A stretch of DNA of 64,000 nt from Sediminibacterium sp. UBA657. Its GTDB lineage: Bacteria > Bacteroidota > Bacteroidia > Chitinophagales > Chitinophagaceae. The stretch spans positions 37,715 through 101,714 of the forward strand of contig DBOB01000023.1 of the NCBI GenBank assembly GCA_002299885.1, read 5' to 3'. The notes beneath the pieces were generated by a model, which ran no database searches, was not told where the DNA came from, and saw only the letters and a list, made by a program, of their open reading frames with translations. Position numbers and translations under genes: made by a program. Below, one piece after another: positions 43,598-52,200 of this stretch. Position 1 is the stretch's first letter. Each line of letters starts with the position of its first letter.

Positions 43598-43605
43598 TAT
43601 CTTTG
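43598..43605 (+). promoter_or_regulatory. -7 element abutting the polysaccharide deacetylase start
   Basis: TATCTTTG matches TAnnTTTG and ends three bases before ATG 43609. It is back-to-back with the gltX element. Transcription would begin at or just inside the start codon. Confidence 0.5.
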
Positions 43606-43608
43606 AGT

Positions 43609-44229
43609 ATGTATTTCATTAAAACGCCCTTTTGGTTAAGGCTTATTTATAGTTCTTGTATATGGCGCAAGCCCACGCAAGACAGGGTGCTTTATTTAAG
43701 TTTCGATGATGGCCCGCATCCAGAAGCTACCCCATTTGTATTAGAACAATTGGCAATTTTTAATGCTAAAGCAAGCTTTTTTTGCATTGGTAAAAACGTA
43801 CAATTATATCCCAATATCTATGCTGCTTTAATTGAGGCCAATCATACAGTGGGCAACCATACTCAAAATCATATGAATGGTTGGAAAAACAATACCACCA
43901 ATTATATTGTGGATATTCAAGAAGCAACTAAATCAATCAGCTCTAATTTATTTAGACCACCATATGGAAGGATTTCTTTTTCGCAAATTAAAGCCTTGCG
44001 CTCAGATCCAAGTTTACCTCAAGAAATTATTATGTGGGATGTATTGAGCGGAGATTTTGATACAACTATTTCCGGCGATCAGTGTGCCCAAAATGTGATC
44101 CAACATGCTGGGCCGGGGTCCATCATTGTTTTTCATGATAGCGCAAAAGCAATGGATCGTTTACGGATTGCTTTGCCAAAAGTATTGTTGCATTTTTCCA
44201 AACTAGGGTATCAATTTAAAGCATTGTAA
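43609..44229 (+). CDS. Polysaccharide deacetylase (NodB homology, CE4)
   Basis: Metal-dependent de-N-acetylase of 206 residues. The catalytic Asp and first metal residues are in YLSFDDGPHPEAT, the metal His pair in HTVGNHTQNHM, the arginine motif in FRPPYG, and the late His in IIVFHDS. Known members deacetylate peptidoglycan or other GlcNAc polymers. A hydrophobic N-terminal stretch is short, so export is uncertain. ATG 43609 is preferred over TTG 43603, which lies inside the -7 element. Confidence 0.9.
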   Translation: MYFIKTPFWLRLIYSSCIWRKPTQDRVLYLSFDDGPHPEATPFVLEQLAIFNAKASFFCIGKNVQLYPNIYAALIEANHTVGNHTQNHMNGWKNNTTNYIVDIQEATKSISSNLFRPPYGRISFSQIKALRSDPSLPQEIIMWDVLSGDFDTTISGDQCAQNVIQHAGPGSIIVFHDSAKAMDRLRIALPKVLLHFSKLGYQFKAL

Positions 44230-44250
44230 ATACTTTAAAAATGCCTTTAA

Positions 44251-44278
44251 TAAAAAAGCCAGGGTAGAAACCCCGGCT
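44251..44278 (-). terminator. Minus-strand terminator without an obvious gene
   Basis: On the minus strand, AGCC-GGG and CCC-GGCT form a stem with two mismatches/wobbles, followed by T6. On the plus strand there is no T-tract, so it does not fit the deacetylase transcript. It implies a short minus-strand transcript from the deacetylase-tatD gap. Confidence 0.5.
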
Positions 44279-44308
44279 GTATAATCCGTACCCTATAAAA
44301 AACAAAGT

Positions 44309-44383
44309 TTACATCCTATAAAGGGATGGGTTAGTAATTTCATTCATAAACGCATAAATAATGTCTTTTAGTATGTGGTTCAT
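44309..44383 (-). CDS. Possible 24-residue small ORF
   Basis: ATG at 44383 to TAA at 44309, encoding a peptide that starts MNHILKDIIYAF. AAAGGA lies about 8 nt before the ATG, a rare Shine-Dalgarno-like match here, and a terminator follows 31 bp downstream. No homologue is known to me, so this may be chance. Confidence 0.22.
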   Translation of the reverse strand: MNHILKDIIYAFMNEITNPSLYRM

Positions 44384-44421
44384 TAAAAAAGTCCTTTTTT
44401 TGTGCTTTAAACCAGTTGATT

Positions 44422-45198
44422 ATGCATTTCATTGATACACATGCGCACGTATATGCGGCCGAATTAACTTCAGATCTTGATTTGGTCATGAAAAATGCAT
44501 TAGCTATTGGAATCAATAAAATAATCATGCCGGCCATTGATAGTTCTAGTTTGGATGCCATGTTAAAAGTAGAACAGCAATTTCCAGAAAATTGTATTGC
44601 GATGATGGGATTGCATCCATGTTATGTAAAGGAAAATTATAAAGAAGAATTAAAGTTGGTTGAAGAATGGATTGGGAAAAGAAAATTTATAGCGATTGGT
44701 GAAATTGGATTGGATTTTTATTGGGATAAAACATTTACCAAAGAACAACATATAGTTTTTGAAACACAAATGCAGTGGGCGCTAGATCTTAATTTACCTA
44801 TTGCTATTCACACAAGAAATGCGATGGGAGAAACCATAGAAGCGGTAAAGCCTTTTGCAAAAAAAGGATTGCGTGGCGTGTTTCATTGTTTTAGTGGAAG
44901 CAAGGAATCTGCAGAACAAATTATTGGGATGGGATTTCATTTAGGACTGGGTGGAGTGCTCACCTATAAAAATGCAGGTGTTGCAGAAGCAGTAAAAGAT
45001 ATACCAATGGAATACTTAGTCTTAGAAACGGATGCACCTTATTTAGCGCCAGTGCCATATCGAGGCAAAACCAATGAACCTGCTTTTATGTTAGAAGTTG
45101 CCAAGAAATTAGCTGAAATAAAGTCATTGCCATTGCATGAAATTGCAGCAATCACAACAAGCAATGCGGAAAAGCTATTTGGATTGGTTAATGCCTAA
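44422..45198 (+). CDS. tatD: TatD-family metal-dependent deoxyribonuclease
   Basis: TIM-barrel hydrolase of 258 residues. It starts HFIDTHAHVYA (first metal ligands HxH), then GEIGLDFYWD (Glu ligand), PIAIHTRNA, VFHCFSGS and LETDAPYLAP (final Asp). The family has 3'-5' DNase activity and is linked to DNA repair. ATG 44422 is preferred over the TTG at 44416. tRNA-Ser lies 35 bp downstream. Confidence 0.95.
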   Translation: MHFIDTHAHVYAAELTSDLDLVMKNALAIGINKIIMPAIDSSSLDAMLKVEQQFPENCIAMMGLHPCYVKENYKEELKLVEEWIGKRKFIAIGEIGLDFYWDKTFTKEQHIVFETQMQWALDLNLPIAIHTRNAMGETIEAVKPFAKKGLRGVFHCFSGSKESAEQIIGMGFHLGLGGVLTYKNAGVAEAVKDIPMEYLVLETDAPYLAPVPYRGKTNEPAFMLEVAKKLAEIKSLPLHEIAAITTSNAEKLFGLVNA

Positions 45199-45215
45199 AA
45201 ACCAATTATTTATTT

Positions 45216-45223
45216 TACATTTG
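45216..45223 (+). promoter_or_regulatory. -7 element for tRNA-Ser
   Basis: TACATTTG matches TAnnTTTG and ends 10 nt before the mature tRNA 5' end, consistent with a dedicated promoter and very short 5' leader. Confidence 0.7.
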
Positions 45224-45233
45224 CAATCCTTAA

Positions 45234-45318
45234 AGAGAGGTGTCCGAGTGGTTTAAGGAGCACGCTTGGAAAGCGTGTATACGGCAACGTATCGGGGGTT
45301 CGAATCCCTTCCTCTCTG
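45234..45318 (+). tRNA. tRNA-Ser (anticodon GGA)
   Basis: An 85-nt class II tRNA. The acceptor stem is AGAGAGG paired with CCTCTCT, the discriminator is G, the anticodon stem CACGC/GCGTG has loop TTGGAAA with GGA at 45268-45270, the extra arm is TATACGGCAACGTAT, and the T-loop is TTCGAAT. CCA is not encoded. It has its own promoter and terminator. Confidence 0.97.
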
Positions 45319-45320
45319 CA

Positions 45321-45350
45321 AAGCCTATCACGAAAGTGATAGGCTTTTTT
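45321..45350 (+). terminator. Rho-independent terminator after tRNA-Ser
   Basis: AAGCCTATCAC and GTGATAGGCTT form a perfect 11-bp stem with a GAAA tetraloop followed by T4, two bases after the tRNA 3' end. Confidence 0.93.
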
Positions 45351-45406
45351 AATGCGAGGCCGCGAAACAAACTTGCTTGATTGAGCGGATGAGCGTTAAA
45401 AAAGCA

Positions 45407-45516
45407 AACTAAACGCATAGCGTTTAGTTGAAAGGCTTTGGTAAAAGAGAAATTTATGGGAAGTCAACGAACAGAGTGAGTTGACAATCCTATAAATTTA
45501 GTTGGCTTTGGTAAAA
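45407..45516. repeat. Cluster of palindromes and 13-bp direct repeats after tRNA-Ser
   Basis: The gap between the tRNA terminator and DUF983 has no gene. It holds a perfect palindrome AACTAAACGC-ATA-GCGTTTAGTT (45407-45429). A direct repeat GGCTTTGGTAAAA occurs at 45433-45445 and 45504-45516. Between the copies lies a long imperfect hairpin (45450-45499) whose arms share AAATTTAT and GTCAAC/GTTGAC. The copies are preceded by TTTAGTT in both cases, suggesting duplication of a small unit. Confidence 0.7.
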
Positions 45517-45521
45517 AAAAA

Positions 45522-45965
45522 TTAAATCTCTTTCATGTGCTCGTCCATTCTTTCATTGTATTCCAATGGCTCATTTTTCCAATTCTTATTATAAGGAACA
45601 AACCAACCCAACCAAATAGAACGAGATAAACGCATTAAAATAGGTTGTATCAGAATCAATAAAAAAATTGTGCTACCTAACCAATAAAACATTCTGTTAT
45701 CATCTAATTCCCATGTCATACCAATCAACACTTTCCAGGCAACAAACATAGAAACAAAATAGGCAACTGTTAATGCATAACTTACATAACCAGTGCCATA
45801 ATAAAATCCTACTTCTATTTCGGTTTGCTGTCCGCATACTGGACAGTGGTCATTCATTTTTGTGATATTGGAAAGGTCGTAGGGATTGGAACCAGTAAAC
45901 AGTTTGCCTTCTCTACATCTTGGACATTTATTTGTTAGAGTGCTGTATAGGTAACTGTTTTTCAT
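45522..45965 (-). CDS. DUF983 family membrane protein
   Basis: A 147-residue protein with two zinc-ribbon-like CPxC pairs near the N-terminus (CPRCREG and CPVCGQQTEIEVG) and two or three hydrophobic segments (about 55-80 and 95-120). This is the layout of DUF983. Function unknown. The ATG at 45965 (MKNSYLYSTL) is chosen because a consensus -7 ends 4 nt before it; the longer frame would start inside murF. It ends with charged residues (ERMDEHMKEI). Confidence 0.88.
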   Translation of the reverse strand: MKNSYLYSTLTNKCPRCREGKLFTGSNPYDLSNITKMNDHCPVCGQQTEIEVGFYYGTGYVSYALTVAYFVSMFVAWKVLIGMTWELDDNRMFYWLGSTIFLLILIQPILMRLSRSIWLGWFVPYNKNWKNEPLEYNERMDEHMKEI

Positions 45966-45969
45966 GCCG

Positions 45970-45977
45970 CAAAGATA
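45970..45977 (-). promoter_or_regulatory. -7 element for DUF983 gene, 4 nt before the ATG
   Basis: TATCTTTG on the minus strand matches TAnnTTTG in the 19-bp murF-DUF983 gap, ending four bases before the ATG. This gives a second, possibly leaderless, transcript. Confidence 0.55.
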
Positions 45978-45984
45978 CCACAAA

Positions 45985-47283
45985 TTAAGGAGCAATCAAT
46001 TGTTCCATTTGTATTCCTCTAGAACCTTTAATGAGTAGGGTATAGCCCTTTAATGTTTGTGCATGCAACCAGGCCTTAGCTTCTTGAACAGTATCAAAAT
46101 AAAGATAGTTATGAACACATGGCTTAAATTCTGATCCTACAAGTAATACATTTTCCCAATTCGTTTGATTCAACTGATCAATTAATAATTGATGTTCCAT
46201 TAAAGTATCGGCGCCTAATTCTCTCATCCCGCCCAAGCAAACTATTTTGTTTTCCTTATTTATTTTAGCAAAATTTTCTATTGCTAATTTCATACTCGAA
46301 GGGTTCGCATTGTAAGCATCTAAAATTACTTCGTTGTTATTCCATGTCAATAACTGTGAACGACTATTGGTTGGGATATAATTTTCTATAGCTGACTTTA
46401 TTTTATCATTGGGCACTTTAAACTCTTGTCCAATTGCAACAGCAGCAAGTACATTGGGTAGATTATAACCCCCAACTAAATTTGTTTGTATTTGATCGAT
46501 GTCAATCCCTTTATTTATTTTGACAGTCAACATTCCATTATGATCTATCGCTTCTCCTTGAATTTGTCCTTGTTCTTTTCCATATCCAATGACTTGTTGG
46601 ATGCCTTGCGCCATTTGCACTAAGTAATCAAAATCTTGCATCAAAAACACGGTGCCATTATGTGCTCTTAAAAAATCAAATAATTCTCCTTTCCCTTTTT
46701 TCACTCCTTCCACGCCACCAAATCCTTCTAAATGTGCTTTACCACAATTGGTAATCATGCCATGTGTAGGTAATGTATAGCTACAATAGCTTTCAATTTC
46801 ATTTAAATGATTGGCACCCATTTCGATCACTGCCATCTCTGCATCTTTAGGGATGCTCAATAAAGTCAAAGGCACACCAATATGGTTGTTTAAATTTCCT
46901 TGTGTGGTATAAGTTTTAAAATGGCTTGCTAAAACCGCATAGACCAATTCTTTTGTGGTTGTTTTTCCATTGCTACCAGTGATTGCAATGAATGGAATAT
47001 TGAATTGTTGACGATGGTATTTTGCCAATGCTTGTAGGGTAGTTAAAACATCATCTACAAAGAGGATGCGCTCTTGAAATGCCGAACTGTTTGGAATTTC
47101 TTCATCTACAATAGCATAAGCCGCTCCTTGTTCTAAGGCTTGAAGGGCAAAAACATTCCCATTGAAATTAGGCCCTTTTAATGCAAAATATAAATCACCT
47201 AATTTAAGCTTCCTTGTATCTGTTACGACAGATGGGTGTTTGGTATAAATGGAATATAATGCCTCGATTGATCCAAGCTTCAT
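45985..47283 (-). CDS. murF: UDP-N-acetylmuramoyl-tripeptide--D-alanyl-D-alanine ligase
   Basis: Last cytoplasmic Mur ligase, adding D-Ala-D-Ala to the UDP-MurNAc-tripeptide. Its 432 residues are normal. The ATP-binding loop is ITGSNGKTTTKELV (about 104-117), and EMGANHLNEIESYCSY and DAYNANPSSM are Mur ligase motifs. It is 11 bp downstream of ispF. Its separation from the mraZ end of the window is notable, since murF is commonly inside the division/wall cluster; in Bacteroidota it is often elsewhere. Confidence 0.96.
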   Translation of the reverse strand: MKLGSIEALYSIYTKHPSVVTDTRKLKLGDLYFALKGPNFNGNVFALQALEQGAAYAIVDEEIPNSSAFQERILFVDDVLTTLQALAKYHRQQFNIPFIAITGSNGKTTTKELVYAVLASHFKTYTTQGNLNNHIGVPLTLLSIPKDAEMAVIEMGANHLNEIESYCSYTLPTHGMITNCGKAHLEGFGGVEGVKKGKGELFDFLRAHNGTVFLMQDFDYLVQMAQGIQQVIGYGKEQGQIQGEAIDHNGMLTVKINKGIDIDQIQTNLVGGYNLPNVLAAVAIGQEFKVPNDKIKSAIENYIPTNSRSQLLTWNNNEVILDAYNANPSSMKLAIENFAKINKENKIVCLGGMRELGADTLMEHQLLIDQLNQTNWENVLLVGSEFKPCVHNYLYFDTVQEAKAWLHAQTLKGYTLLIKGSRGIQMEQLIAP

Positions 47284-47294
47284 AGCAATTTAAT

Positions 47295-47777
47295 TTAGCT
47301 TTTTGCCATCAATAAACATGTTGCAGTTGCAACAAGTCCTTCTTCTCTTCCTGTAAAACCCATGGTCTCTGTCGTAGTTGCTTTGATAGAAATGTCTTTA
47401 TTACCAATATGTAAAATGGATGCAATACACTCCTGCATAGCGATTACATAAGGCTTAATTTTTGGTGCTTCTAAACAAAGCGTCGCATCTATATTGACAA
47501 TTTGATAACCTTCTGCAGTAATTAAATCGTAGGTTCTTTGTAATAAAATTTTACTATCAATATTTTTAAATGCATTGTCTGTGTCAGGGAAATGTGTACC
47601 TATATCACCTAAGCTTAATGCGCCTAAAAGGGCATCGCAAATTGCATGAAGTAATACATCTGCATCACTATGTCCTAAAGCTCCTTTGTGGTGTGGAATA
47701 AGAATGCCTCCAATCCATAAATCTCTACCTTCTACTAATTGATGAAAATCGATGCCGGAGCCAATGCGTAAATTCAT
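47295..47777 (-). CDS. ispF: 2-C-methyl-D-erythritol 2,4-cyclodiphosphate synthase
   Basis: MEP-pathway enzyme making MEcPP for isoprenoid synthesis, including undecaprenyl phosphate. The zinc site DFHQL (D10xH12) and LGHSDADVLLHAICDALLGAL are conserved, as is ATTTETMGFTGREEGL near the C-terminus. It is 160 residues, full length. Its start overlaps the gldJ stop by one base (TAATG), so the two are translationally coupled. Confidence 0.97.
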   Translation of the reverse strand: MNLRIGSGIDFHQLVEGRDLWIGGILIPHHKGALGHSDADVLLHAICDALLGALSLGDIGTHFPDTDNAFKNIDSKILLQRTYDLITAEGYQIVNIDATLCLEAPKIKPYVIAMQECIASILHIGNKDISIKATTTETMGFTGREEGLVATATCLLMAKS

Positions 47778-49165
47778 TAAAAGATATTTTTAATTTTCTG
47801 CCATAAATTAGGCTGATCTTCTTTCGCATCTGGCGTATCCATTCCAAAAGCAGAAATAGCACATCTAAAGCCAATCGTGTTGTTTGATTTATCTTGATCT
47901 AAATATCTTCTTGTTCCAGGGTTCAACCAATAAGGGCGATCTTTCCAGCTACCACCTTTGTACACTCTTGATTTATTGGAGATCATTGTATTGGTACCTG
48001 TTTCGTAACTTGATGTATTTGAATCATCACCATCTAAAACATTATTACCTCTGTATGGATTAAAATCATCCATATCAATACTATTCATTGGACGATAAAT
48101 GTCTGCTACCCACTCGTTAACGTTTCCACTTAAATTATATAAGCCCAAAGGATTTTGTAAAAAACTATTTGTTTTACTAGGGAAACCAGCACCATCATTT
48201 GAATAGCCAACCATACCCATATAGTCACCACTTCCATTTTTAAAGTTGGCCATGAACATGCCTTGCTTGCTTTTGTCCTTCAAACTAGACTTTCCTGTTG
48301 CGTTATTTCTTAAGCCATCATTGCCATTTGAACTCCATGGATAGGGTGAATCAGATGAAATAATACTTGCATTAGGTGTGCCTGAATTAGATCCAGCTTT
48401 TGGATTATTAAAATTGGAGATATAATTTTTACCACTAGAAACTTTTGCTGCATATTCCCATTCTGCTTCAGTAGGTAATCTAAAGTCAGGAATTAATACA
48501 TAATCTCCTAAATTATTGTTCCTTGTTCTAGCTCTTGTTTGAGTAGGAGTTGGAGGAGCAATTGTAGTAGCGGTGTTTCTCTTATTTGTATCAACAAGAC
48601 TATTATTGGTCTCCATCTTACCTATATAAGGTTTGGTAGGATCAATTAAGCCATATTTGATTAATGTCTTTTCATTTGCTCTATCTGTTCTCCATCTGCA
48701 ATAAGCATTCGCTTGCTCCCAACTTACACCCACTAAAGGATAGTCATTGAATGCTTTATTTCTAAAATAGCCTTCTACCATTGGTTCATTGTAAGCAAGA
48801 TCTGTTCTCCAAACTAATGTATCAGGAAGTGCAGCTTTTACAATTGAATCCTTTCCTAATGGAATAAAAACGTTTTCAAGCCATTTTATATAAGTTCTAT
48901 ATTGTCTGTTGCTCACCTCATATTGGTCGATTCTAAAAGAACTCACAGTCACTCTGCGCAGATTATTGTTCCAATCGCCCATGATGTTTTCTTGATTCAT
49001 GCCCATAGCGAATGTACCACCTCTAATCAAAATGGTGCTATCATATGGGTCATCTTTAGCTGCAAATGCAACTTTATTGCTTTGATTACTATCGAATTGA
49101 GCGATCATTTTTGGGCCTAAAAAAAGTACCGCAAAAAATAATAATATGCTATTGATAAAATTCAT
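47777..49165 (-). CDS. gldJ: GldJ-like type IX secretion/gliding protein (SUMF1 fold)
   Basis: A 462-residue exported protein with a formylglycine-generating-enzyme-like (SUMF1) fold. GldJ-type features are RGGTFAMGMNQENIMGDWNN, ALPDTLVWRTDLAYNEPM, YPLVGVSWEQANAYCRWRTDRANE and the closing IGFRCAIS. It lies next to porU and porV, as in Flavobacterium johnsoniae, but on the opposite strand. The N-terminus is a signal peptide (FFAVLFLGPKMIAQ) with no lipobox Cys, unlike the F. johnsoniae lipoprotein; an in-frame TAA just upstream fixes the start. GldK is the alternative, but no gldL/M/N follow. Confidence 0.85.
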   Translation of the reverse strand: MNFINSILLFFAVLFLGPKMIAQFDSNQSNKVAFAAKDDPYDSTILIRGGTFAMGMNQENIMGDWNNNLRRVTVSSFRIDQYEVSNRQYRTYIKWLENVFIPLGKDSIVKAALPDTLVWRTDLAYNEPMVEGYFRNKAFNDYPLVGVSWEQANAYCRWRTDRANEKTLIKYGLIDPTKPYIGKMETNNSLVDTNKRNTATTIAPPTPTQTRARTRNNNLGDYVLIPDFRLPTEAEWEYAAKVSSGKNYISNFNNPKAGSNSGTPNASIISSDSPYPWSSNGNDGLRNNATGKSSLKDKSKQGMFMANFKNGSGDYMGMVGYSNDGAGFPSKTNSFLQNPLGLYNLSGNVNEWVADIYRPMNSIDMDDFNPYRGNNVLDGDDSNTSSYETGTNTMISNKSRVYKGGSWKDRPYWLNPGTRRYLDQDKSNNTIGFRCAISAFGMDTPDAKEDQPNLWQKIKNIF

Positions 49166-49262
49166 CTGTTTTGTTTATTCAGTGGGGTTAAAAATCTTCT
49201 GCGAATATACTTGCTTTTTCACTCATTTATCCAAATGCAAATAGATTCTTATGTTAGTAAAA

Positions 49263-49276
49263 CCCTAATTTTAGGG
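49263..49276. promoter_or_regulatory. Palindrome directly before the porU start
   Basis: CCCTAA-TT-TTAGGG is a perfect 14-bp palindrome ending one base before the porU ATG. It contains TAATTTTA, a near match to the -7 element. It could be an operator or simply chance. Confidence 0.35.
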
Positions 49277-49277
49277 C

Positions 49278-52200
49278 ATGAAACCTTCGGTTTTAACATT
49301 TTTTTTCATTGGATGCTGTTTTCCCATTTTTGGATGGGGACAGGTGGGCATGTTATCTAAAGGAAATTGGGTTAAAATAGCTGTGCCAACCGAAGGGGTT
49401 TATAGGTTGACTGGTGCACAATTTAAAGCGATGGGTTTTTCAGGAAAAACGAATGCGAATCAAGTGCAGTTGTATGGGATGGATTTAGCAAATCTTAGTG
49501 AAAAAGTACCGAATGCATTGCCGGATAGTTTAACTGAAATGGCCATTGAAATGCAAGACGGGGGAGATGGGATTTTTGACGACCAAGATCAATTTTTATT
49601 TTATGCGCAGGGGCATTATAAATGGGTGCATACAAACCAGCTTGAAGTACCAATTCGTCAAAAAATCACAAGCAATGATTCCTTATATTTTTTTCTACGT
49701 GTTGGATTAAACGGAAAAAGAATTGCCAGTTTTAACAAGACTGGTTCCGCATCAAAAATAGTACAAACCTATTCGGCCAAGTGGTTGATAGAAAAAGATT
49801 CCATCAATATTTTAAGTAGTGGTAAAATTTGGTTAGGTGACCCTATGGGAAATGGTGTTGGTAAAAAAACGACACAGTCATTCCCGCTTAATATGGAAGG
49901 CTTGCAAATCAATACACCAATTACATTGCAGAGCCAATTGGCTGCTTCTACTTATCAAACAGATGCCAGCTTTTCAATTAAGTTGAATGATCAAATACTG
50001 AGTACAAAATTGTTGAGTCCAGTTTCAGGATTCCTTTTTGATGATGCATATAAAATACGTTTTGATAGCAGCACTATTTTATTAGATAAGTCTAAAGTGC
50101 AAAAGCAGGGGCAAAGCTTAGGCAACATGAACCTGCAAGTAGATTTTAATGCAGCCACTGGTGCCACAGGTTGGATTGATTATTTGGCATTGCAAGGGCA
50201 AAGAACAATTGGTTTCTGGGGTAATACAGGCTTTGGTTTTGACTACCAATCTGGTAATGCATCCAGTCAAATGATTGAATTTGAAATTCAAAATGCAACC
50301 ACCCAAACCAAGGTATGGGATTTGACTCAATACCTTCAACCTGTCACATTGAATACACAATTGGGACAAAATTCAATTGCTACATTTAAAGTTGTTGATA
50401 CTGCACAAAAATATTTTTATGTCTTTGAGTCCAATAAAATAAATTCAGCTCAGTTTTCTGGTTTGATACGAAATGATAGTAGTTTCTCTTTAAGCCCAGT
50501 AGATTATATAATTATTACTGCATCTGATTATTTTCCTGCAGCTAAGGCCCTACAAGCTTTTCATGAAAAGCAAAATGGCTATAAGGTGGGGCTATTTAAT
50601 GCTACCCAAGTGTACAATGAAATGGCAAGTGGACAAACTTCGCCTATTGCCATTCGAAATTTTTTAAAGTACTTTTTAGAACAATCCAAATTAAAAAATC
50701 AAGTAAGCCCTGCGTATGTTTTATTATTAGGGATGGGTAATTTCAGTACACAAAAAATTCAAGTTAATAAAGAACTGCCTGTTTATACAAGTGAGGTGTC
50801 CAATGCAATTTTAACTTCATATAGTTCGGATGATTTTTACGCAATACAAGAACCAGGCAATCAAATTCAGTATACACAAAAGATTGATTCAATTAGTTTG
50901 GCTATTGGCAGGATTCCAGCAAGAACGATTGCCGAAGCCAATAAAATGGTTGAAAAATTAATTCAATACCAATCCAACAAAAAAATGGGTCTTTGGCAAA
51001 ACCAATTGACTTGGGTTGCAGACGATGCGGACTATAATTTACACCTTCAAGATGCAGAGGAAATCATAGGTAATTTAAAAACAAAAACAGCTAACTGGAA
51101 TCATAAAAAGTTGTATTTGGATTTATTTAAAGCAAGCCAAACATTGACTGGGAGCACTTATCCGGATGTCAACAAAGCAATACAAGAAGCGGTTCAAGCG
51201 GGAACATTGGTCTTGAATTATACAGGTCATGGAAATTATTTACGTTTAACCGAGGAGGCAGTGATTTCAAAATCAGAAATGCAGTCTTGGGATAATGCCG
51301 GAAAATTACCTATTATGGTAACAGCTTCTTGTGATTTCGCGCCCTATGATCAACCTGGTTCTGCGCCAATTGGTTTTGATGCTTTGATGCAAAATGACAA
51401 AGGCATTATTGCATTGGTTGCAGCCAATAGACTCGTGTTTGCTTATAGTAATAAACAAATCAATGATGCATTCATGCAAGCATTACTTGTTCCAAATTCA
51501 GATGGTCAATTTAGGACTATTGGGCAAGCCTTGCAAGCTGCAAAAAATTATAATTTTAGCAGAAATGGAGATCGCTTAAATGCATTTAAATTTGGTTTAA
51601 TGGGGGATCCAGCTATGCGTATTGTTCAGCCGAAATACCAAATTAAATGTACCGAATTAAACCAGTTGCCTTGGTCGGACACGATCTATTTAAAGGCAGG
51701 TGGAAAGTATACATTAAAAGGAAATTTGTCAGTAAAAAATCAAACCCTACAAAACTTTAAAGGCGCTATAGACATGGTTTTATGGGATGCGCCTAGTACA
51801 AAGAAAACTTTAGCAAATCAAGCAACTAGTCAGTCCGTTGCAATTGAAACACAGGAAAAGGCACTCTTTAAGGGAAAGGCAACAGTGCAAAATGGACAAT
51901 TTGAAATTAGTTTCATCCTGCCCGGCAACCTACCTTCTTCGAATTCGGCAGCACTTAAATTACAACTCTATGCTTACAATGATACCGCTGATGCAAGCAT
52001 GCAAATGCAATCCATCTTTATTCAAGGTACAGCCACTCAAAATAAACTAGATACCACGGGTCCAGAAATCTTCTCCTATATCAATGCGCCTTCTTTTAAA
52101 TCGGGCGATTGGGTAAGTACACCATCAACTTTATTTGTGACCTTAAAAGATAGTTCTGGAATACAGTCGTCGGGCAATGAATTGGGCCAGGATTTAAAAT

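Noticed and set aside
45230..45418. A 62-codon minus-strand frame containing ERKGFEPPIRCRIH
   Set aside because: It is antisense to tRNA-Ser and its terminator. This peptide pattern is a well-known artefact of translating tRNA-Ser genes.
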